Below are positions 7,703-16,557 of a stretch of 64,000 nucleotides of DNA, piece by piece (positions within the stretch are counted from its first letter, which is position 1; each line of letters starts with the position of its first letter). Source of the stretch: JAISFI01 sp031553775. Lineage in GTDB: Bacteria; Bacteroidota; Bacteroidia; Bacteroidales; Azobacteroidaceae. The notes below the pieces were generated by a model, which saw only the letters and a list, made by a program, of their open reading frames with translations, ran no database searches and had not been told where the DNA came from. The stretch lies in contig JAVBLA010000048.1 in NCBI GenBank assembly GCA_031553775.1, positions 1 to 64,000 of the forward strand. The letters run 5' to 3'. The position numbers were made by a program, and so were the translations under genes.

Positions 7703-8983
7703 TTACCAGGCGAATAAAGGATAATTTTTCATAGTGGCATTCACCTTTTCGCGGACGGCCTTGATTGCAGCTTCGTTACCGGCATTGGAAAGTACTGCAT
7801 CAATCATTTCCACAATTTCTCCCATCAGGGGTTCTTTGGCTCCACGGGTAGTGATGGCAGGGGTTCCGAAACGCAGACCGGAGGTCAGGAACGGACTTCT
7901 ACTATCAAATGGCACCATATTTTTATTGGTGGTGATGTCTGCTGCAACTAATGCTTTTTCTGCCTCTTTTCCGGTTAATTCCGGAAATTTGGAACGGAGA
8001 TCCAATAACATCAGGTGGTTATCTGTTCCGTTTGAAACCAGTTTGTATCCCTTGTCCATAAAGGCCTGTGCCATAGCTGCAGCATTCTTTTTGACTTGAG
8101 TCTGGTATTCTTTATAAGAAGGATCGAGTGCTTCTCCGAAAGAAACGGCTTTAGCTGCGATTACATGTTCGAGCGGACCTCCCTGTACGCCGGGAAAAAC
8201 AGCGGAATCCAGCAATGAAGACATCATACGGATTTCTCCTTTGGGTGTTTTTTTGCCCCAGGGATTTTCGAAGTCTTTGCCGAGGAGTATGATTCCTCCG
8301 CGAGGGCCACGCAATGTTTTATGGGTGGTAGAGGTAACGATATGTGCATGGCGTAAAGGATTATCCAATAACCCCGCAGCAATCAAACCTGCGGGATGCG
8401 CCATATCTACCATAAAGATAGCACCTATCTGATCGGCTGTTTTTCGGATACGGGCATAGTCCCATTCCCTGGAATAAGCAGAAGCTCCTGCGATAATCAT
8501 CCTCGGTTTTTCGGATATGGCTACTTTTTCCAGTTGATCGTAATCTACCCGTCCTGAAGTTTCTTCTACATTATATTCAAGTGCATGATACAACAGGCCT
8601 GAAAAATTGACAGGAGAACCATGAGTCAGGTGTCCTCCGTGCGAGAGGTTCAAACCTAAAAATTTGTCTCCCGGATTCATACAGGCTAAAAAGACAGCCA
8701 TATTGGCCTGGGCTCCGGAGTGCGGCTGTACGTTAGCCCATTCGGCTCCGAAAATATGTTTAAGTCTGTCGATGGCAATTTGTTCACTTTGGTCAACTAC
8801 TTCACATCCTCCGTAATAACGTTTCCCCGGATAGCCTTCAGCGTATTTGTTGGTCAGACAGGACCCCATAGCCTGCATAACCTGTTCGCTTACAAAATTT
8901 TCGGAAGCGATCAACTCGATTCCTTTCAATTGACGTTGATACTCTTTTTCAATGATGTCGAAAATTGCACTGTCTCTTTTCAT
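7703..8983 (-). CDS. glyA: Serine hydroxymethyltransferase
   Basis: PLP enzyme converting serine + tetrahydrofolate to glycine + 5,10-methylene-THF, feeding one-carbon metabolism. The 426-residue protein has the PLP lysine motif STTHKTLRGPRGG (Lys222), the HSGAQANMAV segment and the DMAHPAGL motif with the PLP-binding Asp. Full length. Its leader of about 90 nt contains a small GCGGA-N5-TCCGC hairpin (9003-9017). Confidence 0.97.
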   Translation of the reverse strand: MKRDSAIFDIIEKEYQRQLKGIELIASENFVSEQVMQAMGSCLTNKYAEGYPGKRYYGGCEVVDQSEQIAIDRLKHIFGAEWANVQPHSGAQANMAVFLACMNPGDKFLGLNLSHGGHLTHGSPVNFSGLLYHALEYNVEETSGRVDYDQLEKVAISEKPRMIIAGASAYSREWDYARIRKTADQIGAIFMVDMAHPAGLIAAGLLDNPLRHAHIVTSTTHKTLRGPRGGIILLGKDFENPWGKKTPKGEIRMMSSLLDSAVFPGVQGGPLEHVIAAKAVSFGEALDPSYKEYQTQVKKNAAAMAQAFMDKGYKLVSNGTDNHLMLLDLRSKFPELTGKEAEKALVAADITTNKNMVPFDSRSPFLTSGLRFGTPAITTRGAKEPLMGEIVEMIDAVLSNAGNEAAIKAVREKVNATMKNYPLFAW

Positions 8984-9078
8984 GCGATAAATTTTTATTG
9001 TTGCGGATTAAGTCCGCTATATACAGTTTGTTAAGATATGTTACGAGAAAAAGGATATACCTTTTGAGAAAGATGCCG

Positions 9079-9109
9079 CAAAGGTAATTATTTTAAAAAA
9101 TCAATCCAA
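9079..9109 (-). promoter_or_regulatory. Promoter for glyA-ogt
   Basis: Minus strand: TTG (9109-9107), 20 nt, TACCTTTG (9086-9079). This fits the Bacteroidetes consensus. The upstream box lies inside the last codons of the preceding beta-barrel gene, so glyA can be transcribed independently of it. Confidence 0.7.
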
Positions 9110-9752
9110 TGGAAAAGCTTAAAATATTGGCTTTTTTATTGATAATGACTTGTCCGTAAGTTTCATTTGCTTTGAGAGGCATACAAACCTCGTTATCCAT
9201 AAATGCAAAATCGTACCGGAAGTCGAAGAATAAATGGGCGATATTGACTCCCAGTCCTGCGATTGCATACAGGTTGTAAAACGGATCCATATCCGTGAAT
9301 CTTTCGGAGTAGGAGGGCTTTGAAACGATATCGTAGGCATATTTGTATTTACATCCTACAAAAACACTCAATTCATATTGATCCTGTTTGACCGTATTGT
9401 AGCCGATGATTCCTCCTGCGCTGAAAGCATTGACATTGATCTTCAGGGTAGAGTATTTGCTGAGATCTTCTCTTTCAAGATTAATATTTTCCTTTGTAAT
9501 GCTGTAAGCCACTTCCGGTTGAAAGTAAAATTTTTTCATGTTGATGCGCACAAAGGTTTCTCCCAGATAGCCTACCTTGTTTGTGGTTGTTGTTTGAAGC
9601 GATCCTGATTCTGTCTGGACCCCGGTACTGGGAATGGCGGAATTGAAGCCGGCTTTGATTCCCCAGTTTATTTTTTTTTCCGTTGGGCTACCGGCTTGAA
9701 GATTTTCTATCAACAGGAACCCGGTCAACAGTATCAGAATGTATTGTCTCAT
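9093..9752 (-). CDS. Outer-membrane beta-barrel protein, PorT-like
   Basis: A 219-residue protein with a signal peptide (1-20, cleavage near L-Q-A-G) followed by alternating polar/hydrophobic strands and a C-terminal strand ending in F (S-F-S-I-G-L-I-F), the usual signature of an outer-membrane barrel of about 8 strands. The specific function is not identifiable. It sits 6 nt after the flavin reductase gene on the same strand and is probably co-transcribed with it; the gene content gives no shared pathway. Confidence 0.8.
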   Translation of the reverse strand: MRQYILILLTGFLLIENLQAGSPTEKKINWGIKAGFNSAIPSTGVQTESGSLQTTTTNKVGYLGETFVRINMKKFYFQPEVAYSITKENINLEREDLSKYSTLKINVNAFSAGGIIGYNTVKQDQYELSVFVGCKYKYAYDIVSKPSYSERFTDMDPFYNLYAIAGLGVNIAHLFFDFRYDFAFMDNEVCMPLKANETYGQVIINKKANILSFSIGLIF

Positions 9753-9758
9753 TTATTT

Positions 9759-10319
9759 TTATTTTTTTACGCTCCAGCCGAATTTGCCGATCAGTTCTCC
9801 CATGCTGTAGTACTTGCCATGAGCATATACCAGCAATCCTGCTTTCTGCATATCGAAAGCGCCGGTTTCCTCATCTATATACCGTTCGTCGGCCTGAATA
9901 TTTAAGACTTCGGCAATCAGCATATTGTGAGATCCGAGGGGTTTGATCTCTATAATCTTACACTCAATGCTGATGGGAGCTTCCTGTATGGTAGGAGCTT
10001 TAACAGTAACAGATTTTCCCGGAGTCAGATTCATTTCCTTGAATTTGTTTATATCTTTCCCTGATTTGACACCACACCAGTCTGTTGCCCGGGCCAAATC
10101 GGTTGTAGTAAGATTAATAACAAATTCTCCTGTTTTTTCCAGGATAGGATAAGAATGCCGTTCCGGCCGGACGGAAATATAACATAACGCCGGATTCGTA
10201 CAGATAGTCCCTGTCCAGCTTATGGTTAGAATGTTGTATTCATCTTCCGTACTTCCGCAGCTCACCATAACGGCAGGCAGGGGATAAACCATGTTTCCGG
10301 GTTTCCAGTTTTGCTTCAT
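9759..10319 (-). CDS. Flavin reductase family protein (FMN-binding split barrel)
   Basis: A 186-residue protein of the split-barrel flavin reductase/DIM6-NTAB family: the N-terminal M-V-Y-P-L-P-A-V-M-V-S segment, the N-I-L-T-I-S-W-T-G-T-I FMN-binding strand and the E-F-V-I-N-L-T motif. Family members bind FMN and pass electrons from NAD(P)H to flavin or unknown acceptors. The substrate cannot be told. It is downstream of pyrBI, separated from pyrI by a 149-nt spacer containing a heptad-repeat element. Confidence 0.85.
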   Translation of the reverse strand: MKQNWKPGNMVYPLPAVMVSCGSTEDEYNILTISWTGTICTNPALCYISVRPERHSYPILEKTGEFVINLTTTDLARATDWCGVKSGKDINKFKEMNLTPGKSVTVKAPTIQEAPISIECKIIEIKPLGSHNMLIAEVLNIQADERYIDEETGAFDMQKAGLLVYAHGKYYSMGELIGKFGWSVKK

Positions 10320-10335
10320 AATAAACGAATAAGTT

Positions 10336-10465
10336 ACGAATTAAGAATTAAGCGGATTTGGAGAAGTTGCTCATCATTCTACATTCTATAAAAAACTATG
10401 AAATAATAATCTTTTATTCAGGATTCAAAGAATCCCAACTCTTAATTCTTAACTCTTAACTTTTA
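10336..10465. repeat. Heptad-repeat palindromic element, copy 1
   Basis: The pyrI-to-flavin-reductase spacer has a left arm with GAATTAAGAATTAAG (10338-10352) and a right arm of TTAATTC/TTAACTC heptads (about 10436-10465). The centre includes GGATTCAAAGAATCC. The same organisation occurs at 55827-55917 and 57069-57203, so this is one member of an interspersed family. Confidence 0.6.
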
Positions 10466-10468
10466 ATT

Positions 10469-10933
10469 TTACTTCAGTATTTCAATATCTTCTTTAATAA
10501 TTTTTCTCTCACAATAATGGCACTTCAGTGTGACATTTTCCTTGTCGATTACCGTAAAACGGGTACCGACGGGTTCGTTGTTGGTGATGCATTTAGGATT
10601 GTTGCATTTTACCAGTCCTTGTATTTCGTTGGGTAAGGTTACCTGCTTCTTTTCCACTACTTCATAATCCCTGATGATGTTCAGATTGACATTGGGAGCA
10701 ATCAATGAAATCCGGTTAATTTCTTCTTCTTTAAAAAATTTGTCGGAAATTTTAATGATTCCCTTCTTTCCCATCTTTTTACTGTCTAAATTGTAACCGA
10801 TGGTTACCCGGGAGTCCAGTCCTTCGATGCCCAGCATACGGACTACCTGGAAGAGTTGCTCCGCCGGGATATGATCTATGGAAGTGCCGTTTTCAAGTGC
10901 GGCTACCTGCAGTTCTCTTTTTTTTGTTCCCAT
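10469..10933 (-). CDS. pyrI: Aspartate carbamoyltransferase regulatory chain
   Basis: Regulatory subunit of ATCase that binds CTP/ATP and transmits feedback control to PyrB. The 154-residue protein has the N-terminal allosteric domain (ENGTSIDHI, nucleotide-site residues) and a C-terminal zinc domain with Cys110, Cys115, Cys138 and Cys141 (C-x4-C and C-x2-C). It lies 42 nt downstream of pyrB, indicating a pyrBI operon and an assembled, allosterically controlled enzyme. Confidence 0.96.
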   Translation of the reverse strand: MGTKKRELQVAALENGTSIDHIPAEQLFQVVRMLGIEGLDSRVTIGYNLDSKKMGKKGIIKISDKFFKEEEINRISLIAPNVNLNIIRDYEVVEKKQVTLPNEIQGLVKCNNPKCITNNEPVGTRFTVIDKENVTLKCHYCERKIIKEDIEILK

Positions 10934-10975
10934 ATATTCAAATTGGCAACGGGTGCTCGTTAAAAGCGCCCGGAT

Positions 10976-11893
10976 TTATTCAATTGCTATTCCTAGTACA
11001 TCGCAAATAATGGCCTGGCGTGCAAAAACACCGTTTTTGGCCTGTTCGATATAATATGCTTTAGGATTGTCGTCTACATCGTAGGCAATTTCATTGACCC
11101 TCGGTAGCGGATGGAGGATACGAAGGTTTTCTTTGCTGTTTTCCAGCATACTGTTTCTAAGAATATAAATATTTTTGACCTTCTCATATTCCATAAGATC
11201 GGTAAAACGTTCCCGCTGAACGCGTGTCATGTAGAGAATGTCCGACTGATTGATCACTTCTTCTGAGAAGTCGGTGTATTCGTAATATCTGATATGATGA
11301 TCTTCGCAATATGTTTTGTAAGTGTCCGGGATTTTTAGTTCTTCCGGTGCCACGAAATGGAAGGTCGGGTTGAAATGCGACATTCCTACGATCAGGGAGT
11401 GTACGGTTCTTCCATATTTCAGGTCGCCCACCATCGTGATCTGCAGATTATCTAAAGTTCCCTGGGTTTTGTAAATGGAATAGATATCCAGCATAGTTTG
11501 TGTCGGATGCTGGTTGGCTCCGTCGCCGGCGTTGATGACGGGAATGCCGGTGACTTCCGATGCATACCGTGCAGCTCCTTCCAGGAAGTGCCTCATAATA
11601 ATGATATCGGCATAGTTACTGACCATTAGAATCGTATCTTTCAGGGTTTCTCCTTTAGAAGAACTGGTGGTAGCAGCATCTGAGAACCCGATGATTCTTC
11701 CTCCGAGCCGGTTGACTGCAGTTTCAAAACTCAGCCGTGTTCGGGTGGATGGCTCAAAAAAAAGTGTGGCGCAGACTTTTCCTTCCAGTAATCTCCGGTT
11801 GGGATTTTCTTCGAAAAGACTGGCTTTCCGGATGATACGCAATATGTCTTCTTTGGAATAATCGAGTATGGATACTAAACTTTTGTTCTTCAT
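10976..11893 (-). CDS. pyrB: Aspartate carbamoyltransferase catalytic chain
   Basis: Catalyses the first committed step of pyrimidine synthesis: carbamoyl phosphate + aspartate to N-carbamoylaspartate. The 305-residue protein shows the carbamoyl-phosphate motif STRTR (49-53), HPTQTMLD and HPLPRVNEI, all active-site segments. It is the first gene of pyrBI and divergent from the penicillin-binding protein gene. Confidence 0.97.
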   Translation of the reverse strand: MKNKSLVSILDYSKEDILRIIRKASLFEENPNRRLLEGKVCATLFFEPSTRTRLSFETAVNRLGGRIIGFSDAATTSSSKGETLKDTILMVSNYADIIIMRHFLEGAARYASEVTGIPVINAGDGANQHPTQTMLDIYSIYKTQGTLDNLQITMVGDLKYGRTVHSLIVGMSHFNPTFHFVAPEELKIPDTYKTYCEDHHIRYYEYTDFSEEVINQSDILYMTRVQRERFTDLMEYEKVKNIYILRNSMLENSKENLRILHPLPRVNEIAYDVDDNPKAYYIEQAKNGVFARQAIICDVLGIAIE

Positions 11894-11928
11894 AAACCAA
11901 TGGTGTTTGCTGACTGTTTCCTGGCTTA

Positions 11929-11936
11929 CAAATGTA
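11929..11936 (-). promoter_or_regulatory. Promoter -7 box for pyrBI
   Basis: TACATTTG on the minus strand (11936-11929), about 36 nt upstream of the pyrB ATG. The TTG box is not evident. Confidence 0.45.
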
Positions 11937-11987
11937 GAAATAAATTTTGAATGTTTGGGGTGTTATCACGTTTTTTTACAATGTTTG

Positions 11988-12019
11988 TTGGGTTATTTCG
12001 CTTAGTAATATTACTTTTG
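11988..12019 (+). promoter_or_regulatory. Promoter for the class A PBP gene
   Basis: TTG (11988-11990), 21 nt, TACTTTTG (12012-12019). Transcription would start near 12024, just before the repeat units at 12032-12191, placing both hairpins in the 5' UTR. Confidence 0.65.
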
Positions 12020-12031
12020 CAGTTAGAAAAA

Positions 12032-12191
12032 ATTGAACGTTTTCGATAAGCAATAAATAGAAGCCAAGTTTACTTGGATTATGTTATTGCGAGAAAACGA
12101 CTAAATTTATTGAACGTTTAGAATAGCGAGAGCAAAAGCCAAACTTGTTTGGAATTTGCCGAGTCATGAAAAACGACTAAATTTATTGAAC
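12032..12191. repeat. Paired ATTGAAC-bounded palindromic units (order A-B)
   Basis: ATTGAAC occurs at 12032, 12109 and 12185, delimiting two units of 77 and 76 bp. Unit A (12038-12099) folds end to end: CGTTTTC with GAAAACG, CAATAA with TTATTG, and the central CCAAGT with ACTTGG. Unit B (12115-12175) has central CCAAAC/GTTTGG and GCAAA/TTTGC arms. Each unit is followed by ACTAAATTTATTGAAC. The same two units occur in reversed order at 21148-21308. The PBP start codon follows 3 nt after the last ATTGAAC. Confidence 0.75.
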
Positions 12192-12193
12192 TG

Positions 12194-14545
12194 ATGGATA
12201 AGAAAAAAAGCTCTTCTTTGTCAAAACGGATCATCAAATGGTTTTGGATTCTTTTTGCGTCTGGTATTTTGTTGGTTTCCCTGATTTTTGTTTTAATTGC
12301 CTATGGGGTCATCGGTTATATGCCACCTGTGGAAGATCTTCAGAATCCTATCGATAAGTATGCCACTCAGGTGATCTCGGTCGATCGTCAGTTATTAGGA
12401 ACCTATGCTCTAAGTAAGGAAAATCGGATTTATGCTTCTTATCAGGATTTATCTCCCGAATTGATCAATGCTTTAATTGCTACGGAAGATGTCCGCTATA
12501 CCGAGCATTCGGGAATTGATGCCTATGCTTTGATGCGGGCCATTGTGAAAGGTGGTTTTTTTGGAAATTCAAATGCCGGAGGAGGTAGTACCATTTCTCA
12601 GCAATTGGCTAAATTATTATATTCCCCCAAGGCGGACAATGTGATGCAGCGTGTATTGCAAAAACCAATCGAATGGGTAATTGCCGTAAAATTGGAACGT
12701 TTTTATACCAAGGAAGAAATTATCAACCTGTATTTGAATCAGTTCAGTTTTCTTAATAATGCGGTGGGAATTCGTTCTGCTTCATGGGTGTATTTCAGTA
12801 AATTACCTTCGGAACTAACGATTGAGGAGGCAGCTACATTGATCGGTATGTGTAAGAATCCGTCGTGGTTTAATCCCCGCAGGCGTTTGGATGCTTGCCA
12901 GGGACGCCGGAATGTGGTGCTGGATCAGATGTGTAAATATCATTATATCACTGAAGCTGAAAGGGATTCGCTACAACAAATCCCTTTGGTACTCAAATAT
13001 AATAAGGTAGACCATAAAGACGGACTTGCTCCCTATTTCAGAGAATATCTCCGTTTGATAATGACTGCTAAAAAACCGGCAAGAAAAGATTATAAAGATT
13101 GGCAGTTGGAAAAATATTCTAATGATTCGTTAGCTTGGGAAACCAACCCTTTGTATGGCTGGTGCAATAAAAATAAAAAGGGAGGAGTTCCTTATGATTT
13201 GTATACCGACGGACTGAAAATTTATACAACAATAGATTCCCGTATGCAGCATTATGCGGAAGATGCGGTAATAGAGCACGTGGCGAAAACCATGCAACCC
13301 TTGTTTTTCAAGGAAAAAGCAGACCGGAAAAGAGGGCCGTTCACAATGTCTTCATCTGTTAAAGACGAAGATATTGAAAATATTATGGTTCGCTCCATGA
13401 AGCAAACCGATCGTTACCGGGCATTAGTTAAAGAGGGCAAAAAAGATAAAGAAATCCGTGAGATATTCAAAAAACCGGTGGAAATGACTGTTTTTTCCTG
13501 GGAGGGTTTGAAAGATACGATCATGTCTCCCTGGGATTCGATCACTTACATGAAGATGTACCTTCGCTCCGGCTTTATGGCGATGGATCCGCGTTCGGGA
13601 CATGTGAAAGCTTATGTAGGAGGACCAAATTTTCAGTTTTTTCAGTATGATATGGTAAATCTCGGTCGCAGGCAGATCGGTTCTACCATTAAACCGTTCC
13701 TGTATTCTTTAGCGATGGAAGAAGGTTTTACCCCCTGTGATCAAATGCTGCATGTAGAACAGGAATTGCGTACAGAAACCGGAAAACCCTGGCGTCCCAG
13801 AAATGCGAATAAAAAACATATAGGAGAAATGGTTTCCATCAAATGGGGTTTGCAGAATTCCGATAACTGGGTAACGGCTTATCTGATGGGTAAACTGAAT
13901 CCGTATACTTTTGTCAGAACACTGCATTCATATGGAATAACCGGAAAGATAGATCCGGTAGTTTCCCTTTGTCTGGGTACTTGCGATGTCTCTATTGCCG
14001 AGATGGTGAGTGGCTATTCTGCTTTTTCGAACAGGGGGGTGCGTGTCGACCCATTATATGTTACCCGGATAGAAGACGGCTTCGGAAATGTATTGGCTAC
14101 ATTTTCTCCTCAAATTGTAGAAGTTTTGAGTGAGGAATCTGCTGCAAAGATGCTCGATATGCTTCGTGCTGTGGTAGATGGCGGTACCGGAAGCCGTATG
14201 AGAAGATATGGCGTTTCTGCTCCGATGGGAGGTAAAACCGGTACTACACAGAACAACTCGGATGGTTGGTTTATGGGTTTTACGCCTTCATTGGTGGGAG
14301 GAGTATGGGTAGGCGGTGAAGACCGGTCCATTCACTTCGACCGGATGTCGGAAGGACAAGCCGCCAGTATCGCATTGCCTGTAATGGCTATTTTTATGAA
14401 AAAAGTTTATGGTGACTCTTCATTAGGATATTCACAATCTGAAAACTTCGATGTACGGGCACAGTACAGAAATGTGTGTGCTTCATCCGATTCTTTATCG
14501 GGTGGAGGGGAGGAACCGGGAGGTATTGACGACCTTTGGCAGTGA
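12194..14545 (+). CDS. Class A penicillin-binding protein (transglycosylase/transpeptidase)
   Basis: Bifunctional peptidoglycan synthase of the PBP1A type. The 783-residue protein has a short cytoplasmic N-terminus, one membrane helix (about 16-40), a GT51 domain with ATEDVRY (catalytic Glu98) and GGSTISQQLAK, and a transpeptidase domain with GSTIKPF (Ser497, Lys500), a S-D-N motif in QNSDNW and KTGTT (Lys681). All catalytic residues are present. The adjacent sialate esterase starts 32 nt downstream on the same strand. A gene symbol (mrcA/pbpF) would be arbitrary for this lineage. Confidence 0.95.
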   Translation: MDKKKSSSLSKRIIKWFWILFASGILLVSLIFVLIAYGVIGYMPPVEDLQNPIDKYATQVISVDRQLLGTYALSKENRIYASYQDLSPELINALIATEDVRYTEHSGIDAYALMRAIVKGGFFGNSNAGGGSTISQQLAKLLYSPKADNVMQRVLQKPIEWVIAVKLERFYTKEEIINLYLNQFSFLNNAVGIRSASWVYFSKLPSELTIEEAATLIGMCKNPSWFNPRRRLDACQGRRNVVLDQMCKYHYITEAERDSLQQIPLVLKYNKVDHKDGLAPYFREYLRLIMTAKKPARKDYKDWQLEKYSNDSLAWETNPLYGWCNKNKKGGVPYDLYTDGLKIYTTIDSRMQHYAEDAVIEHVAKTMQPLFFKEKADRKRGPFTMSSSVKDEDIENIMVRSMKQTDRYRALVKEGKKDKEIREIFKKPVEMTVFSWEGLKDTIMSPWDSITYMKMYLRSGFMAMDPRSGHVKAYVGGPNFQFFQYDMVNLGRRQIGSTIKPFLYSLAMEEGFTPCDQMLHVEQELRTETGKPWRPRNANKKHIGEMVSIKWGLQNSDNWVTAYLMGKLNPYTFVRTLHSYGITGKIDPVVSLCLGTCDVSIAEMVSGYSAFSNRGVRVDPLYVTRIEDGFGNVLATFSPQIVEVLSEESAAKMLDMLRAVVDGGTGSRMRRYGVSAPMGGKTGTTQNNSDGWFMGFTPSLVGGVWVGGEDRSIHFDRMSEGQAASIALPVMAIFMKKVYGDSSLGYSQSENFDVRAQYRNVCASSDSLSGGGEEPGGIDDLWQ

Positions 14546-14577
14546 GATACATTATAACCACAAATAAAATATCTGTT

Positions 14578-16551
14578 ATGAAAAAAAATCTTTTCTCTAT
14601 CATGTTTTTGTTGATAGCGGTTTCGTTATCTGCCCATATTCAGCTCCCTTTGATTTTTACCGACAATATGGTATTGCAACAGCAATCGGAAGCTCCGATC
14701 TGGGGGAAAGCTACGCCTAATCATAAAGTTGAAATTACAACTTCATGGAATAGTGAAACCTATCGAACTACAGCAGGTCCGGATGGAAGCTGGATAGTAA
14801 AAGTGCAGACACCGGTAGCCGGTGGCCCTTATGCCATTACATTTTCTGACGGAAAAAAATTGGTACTTAACAATGTAATGATTGGTGAGGTATGGATTTG
14901 CTCCGGACAATCGAATATGGAAATGCCTTTGGCCGGATGGGGACAGGTATTGAACTATGAACAGGAAATAGCTAATGCCAATTATCCGGATATTCGTTTA
15001 TTGCAAGTAGATAGAGTTACATCCAACCGTCCGGAATATGATTTGAAAGTATCAACCGGGGGATGGCAGGTTTGTTCTCCTGCTACTATTGCCGGATTTT
15101 CTTCCACGGGTTATTTTTTCGGACGGAATTTACATCAGAATATGAAAAATGTCCCGGTTGGTTTGATTAATACTTCCTGGGGTGGTACAATTGCCGAAGC
15201 CTGGACTAGTGGAGAAACTCTCAAAAATATGCCTGATTTCAGAGATGCCGTACAACGGATAGAGACTAAATCGAATGAAGAAATCCTTCAATTGTATCGT
15301 CAGGAATTCAAGGAATGGAACACCCGGATGATAGATGCAGACAAAGGTATTGTAGATAACCGTGTTGTTTGGGCTGAGTCGGCTTTTTCTGATTCGGGCT
15401 GGCAGGAAATGCAACTTCCCGGATTTTGGGAGGAAAAAGGACTGGCCGATTTTGACGGAGTGGCCTGGTTCCGTAAAACAGTAGATATTCCATCGGAATG
15501 GAACGGAAAAGAATTGTTATTGAATATCGGAGCAGTCGATGATAATGAGATTACTTATTTCAATGGTGTTGAAATTGGAAAAACAGACGGATGGAATGTT
15601 ATCAGGACTTATAAAGTCCCCGCAAACCTGGTAAAATCAGGTAAAGCAGTTATTACTGTTCGTGTGGCTGACACAGGTGGTAACGGAGGATTTCATGGAG
15701 ATAAGGAAAGTATGAGAATTACTTTGTCTGCCGGATTATCAGGAAACAGTTCTTTTATAGAAATTGCCGGTAATTGGAAATATAAAACGACTGTTGATTT
15801 TAAAAAATCAGGTAAGGCTCCCCAATCGCCGGAAAATAACCCTAATCGACCGACTGTATTGTTCAATGCAATGATACATCCAATCGTTCCGTATGCTATC
15901 AAAGGAGCTATCTGGTATCAGGGAGAATCGAATGCTGACCGTGCTTATCAATACAGAGAATTATTCCCGTTGATGATCCGTGACTGGAGAAAGCAATGGA
16001 ACAGTAATTTTCCGTTCTATTTCGTTCAACTGGCTAATTTTATGGATGTACAGAATGAACCGGGCGAATCAGATTGGGCAGAACTCAGGGAGGCCCAACT
16101 GCAGACATTACATCTGGATCACACGGGTATGGCTGTGACCATCGATATCGGTGATGCCAGAGATATTCATCCGAAAGACAAACAGGGAGTAGGAAATCGT
16201 CTGGCATTGGCAGCAAGGGCTCTGACTTATGATCAAAAAATCACTTATTCCGGTCCGCTTTACCGTTTATATACCTTGGAAGGAAATAAAATCAGGATTG
16301 CATTCGACCATACTGATGGCGGATTGAAAACAAAAGACAATCAGCCTCTGAAAGGCTTTGCCATTGCAGGTCCGGACCATCGGTTCTATTGGGCAGATGC
16401 TGTAATTGAAGGTAATGAAATTGTTGTAAGCTCCTCAAAAGTGTTATTTCCGGTAGCTGTCCGCTACGCCTGGGGAAACAATCCCATATGTAACCTTTAC
16501 AATGGGGCAGGCTTGCCGGCGTCTCCTTTTCGTACTGACGATTGGAAATGA
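14578..16551 (+). CDS. Sialate O-acetylesterase (SGNH family, two-domain)
   Basis: Secreted/periplasmic esterase that removes O-acetyl groups, typically from sialic acids of host glycans. The 657-residue protein has a signal peptide (1-20), the block I motif CSGQSNMEMP with Ser112, a jelly-roll insert of the beta-galactosidase type (about 265-375, WFRKTVDIP, VRVADTGGNGG) and a second catalytic part with WYQGESNA and a late D-x-x-H (DARDIHP). The ATG at 14578 was chosen since it begins the signal peptide. No sialidase or transporter gene is nearby, so the substrate is inferred from family only; xylan or other acetyl esters remain possible. Confidence 0.88.
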   Translation: MKKNLFSIMFLLIAVSLSAHIQLPLIFTDNMVLQQQSEAPIWGKATPNHKVEITTSWNSETYRTTAGPDGSWIVKVQTPVAGGPYAITFSDGKKLVLNNVMIGEVWICSGQSNMEMPLAGWGQVLNYEQEIANANYPDIRLLQVDRVTSNRPEYDLKVSTGGWQVCSPATIAGFSSTGYFFGRNLHQNMKNVPVGLINTSWGGTIAEAWTSGETLKNMPDFRDAVQRIETKSNEEILQLYRQEFKEWNTRMIDADKGIVDNRVVWAESAFSDSGWQEMQLPGFWEEKGLADFDGVAWFRKTVDIPSEWNGKELLLNIGAVDDNEITYFNGVEIGKTDGWNVIRTYKVPANLVKSGKAVITVRVADTGGNGGFHGDKESMRITLSAGLSGNSSFIEIAGNWKYKTTVDFKKSGKAPQSPENNPNRPTVLFNAMIHPIVPYAIKGAIWYQGESNADRAYQYRELFPLMIRDWRKQWNSNFPFYFVQLANFMDVQNEPGESDWAELREAQLQTLHLDHTGMAVTIDIGDARDIHPKDKQGVGNRLALAARALTYDQKITYSGPLYRLYTLEGNKIRIAFDHTDGGLKTKDNQPLKGFAIAGPDHRFYWADAVIEGNEIVVSSSKVLFPVAVRYAWGNNPICNLYNGAGLPASPFRTDDWK

Positions 16552-16557
16552 AAAAAG

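Noticed and set aside
9003..9017. GCGGA/TCCGC hairpin in the glyA leader as a riboswitch
   Set aside because: It is a 5-bp stem without the conserved cores of glycine, THF or PLP-related riboswitches.
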